Origin: Onchidella celtica
Lineage: Eukaryota > Mollusca > Gastropoda > Systellommatophora > Onchidiidae
DNA: 64,000 nucleotides
NCBI GenBank assembly: GCA_963931925.1
Contig: OZ007583.1
Coordinates: 14,978,617-15,042,616, forward strand
Direction of reading: 5' to 3'
Part shown: piece after piece, positions 63,641-64,000 of the stretch
How positions within the stretch are numbered: the stretch's first letter is position 1
How the letters are laid out: every line of letters begins with the position of its first letter
Made by a program: the position numbers and the translations under genes
Notes under the pieces: model-generated
Told to the model about the DNA's origin: nothing
Seen by the model: the letters and a program-made list of their open reading frames with translations, nothing else
The model's database searches: none

Positions 63641-63821
63641 GTAGCCTAGGAGAGAGAGAGGAAAGTGCCAATATGTGTAAAGTCTGTGCTGAAGCCACTC
63701 GTCGTAGCATTTTCACTCCGTACGCTCATTGATTAATCAATGCACCAAGGGATGTTTGCATGTACTTTGTCTAATTATCCGCGTCACTCTTCTTCTCCTT
63801 ACTCTCACTATTTGGTCTCCT

Positions 63822-64000
63822 GACTCGGGAAATACACAGATGCGATTTTGAAAAGCTGAGTTTCGATCACCAGTGTGTAAATTGAGGCGCAGAACGAAAT
63901 TTCCGGTCATACTTTTTAATTCTCCACGAAAAAATAACAGGTTGTTTTTTTATTTTTAATCAAAATTCCGGAATACGTCCTTCTGGTCTAATCAGCGGTG
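63822..64000 (-). repeat. interspersed repeat A, copy 6 (cut by window edge)
   Basis: Inverse orientation: gactcgggaaatacacagat, caccagtgtgtaaattgagg, cgaaatttccggtcatactt and tttaattct, continuing past the window end. Confidence 0.75.

Overview
This window looks like gene-poor, repeat-dense nuclear DNA from an animal. It holds non-LTR retrotransposon fragments, tRNA-derived SINEs, several MITE-like families, solo LTR candidates and very long microsatellites. There is no sign of compact prokaryotic gene organisation. A lophotrochozoan, most likely a mollusc, is my best guess. That rests on the style of the LINE reverse transcriptase and on the GATA/CT/CA-rich composition, not on any host gene. 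I found no host protein-coding gene, rRNA, functional tRNA or CRISPR array that I could defend. Almost all long open frames are translations of simple repeats.

Layout. 0-8 kb: a SINE with a distinctive 3' module, MITE-C copy 1, palindromic MITE-D copy 1, a structured (CT)n block and MITE-F copy 1. 8-16 kb: a hAT-type MITE with a near-perfect 8-bp target duplication, GATA arrays, a decayed LINE 3' coding end (10.1-10.4 kb), and long GA and CA arrays. 17-24 kb: a 41-bp minisatellite, MITE-B copies, repeat G, a minus-strand LTR candidate (18.8-20.0 kb), MITE-E with CRE-like tandem repeats, and a short hAT-like element. 24-25.2 kb: a 23-bp minisatellite of about 50 copies. 26-30 kb: a SINE, MITE-C copy 2, two small inverted-repeat elements, and a 5'-truncated LINE with an open RT/zinc-finger frame next to a truncated SINE. 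33-43 kb: more copies of the same families, a large foldback element, and a hAT-like element. 44.2-45.3 kb: a convincing solo LTR with a perfect 5-bp duplication. 47.6-49.3 kb: a SINE whose 3' region contains a 1.3-kb, 21-bp minisatellite. 49-57.6 kb: further copies of MITE families A to G plus a decayed LINE RT fragment. 57.6-64 kb: mostly unique DNA with G-rich tracts, a 540-bp ATCT array, a tandem duplication of about 138 bp, and a clipped copy of repeat A.

Nothing here works together as a pathway. The coherent story is transposon ecology. At least seven non-autonomous families occur two to six times within 64 kb. Two SINE subtypes share a tRNA head and body but carry different 3' ends. 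One SINE seems to have seeded a minisatellite. Family names A to J are local labels. Boundaries are read by eye, usually good to about 10 bp where terminal repeats or target duplications are stated and looser elsewhere.
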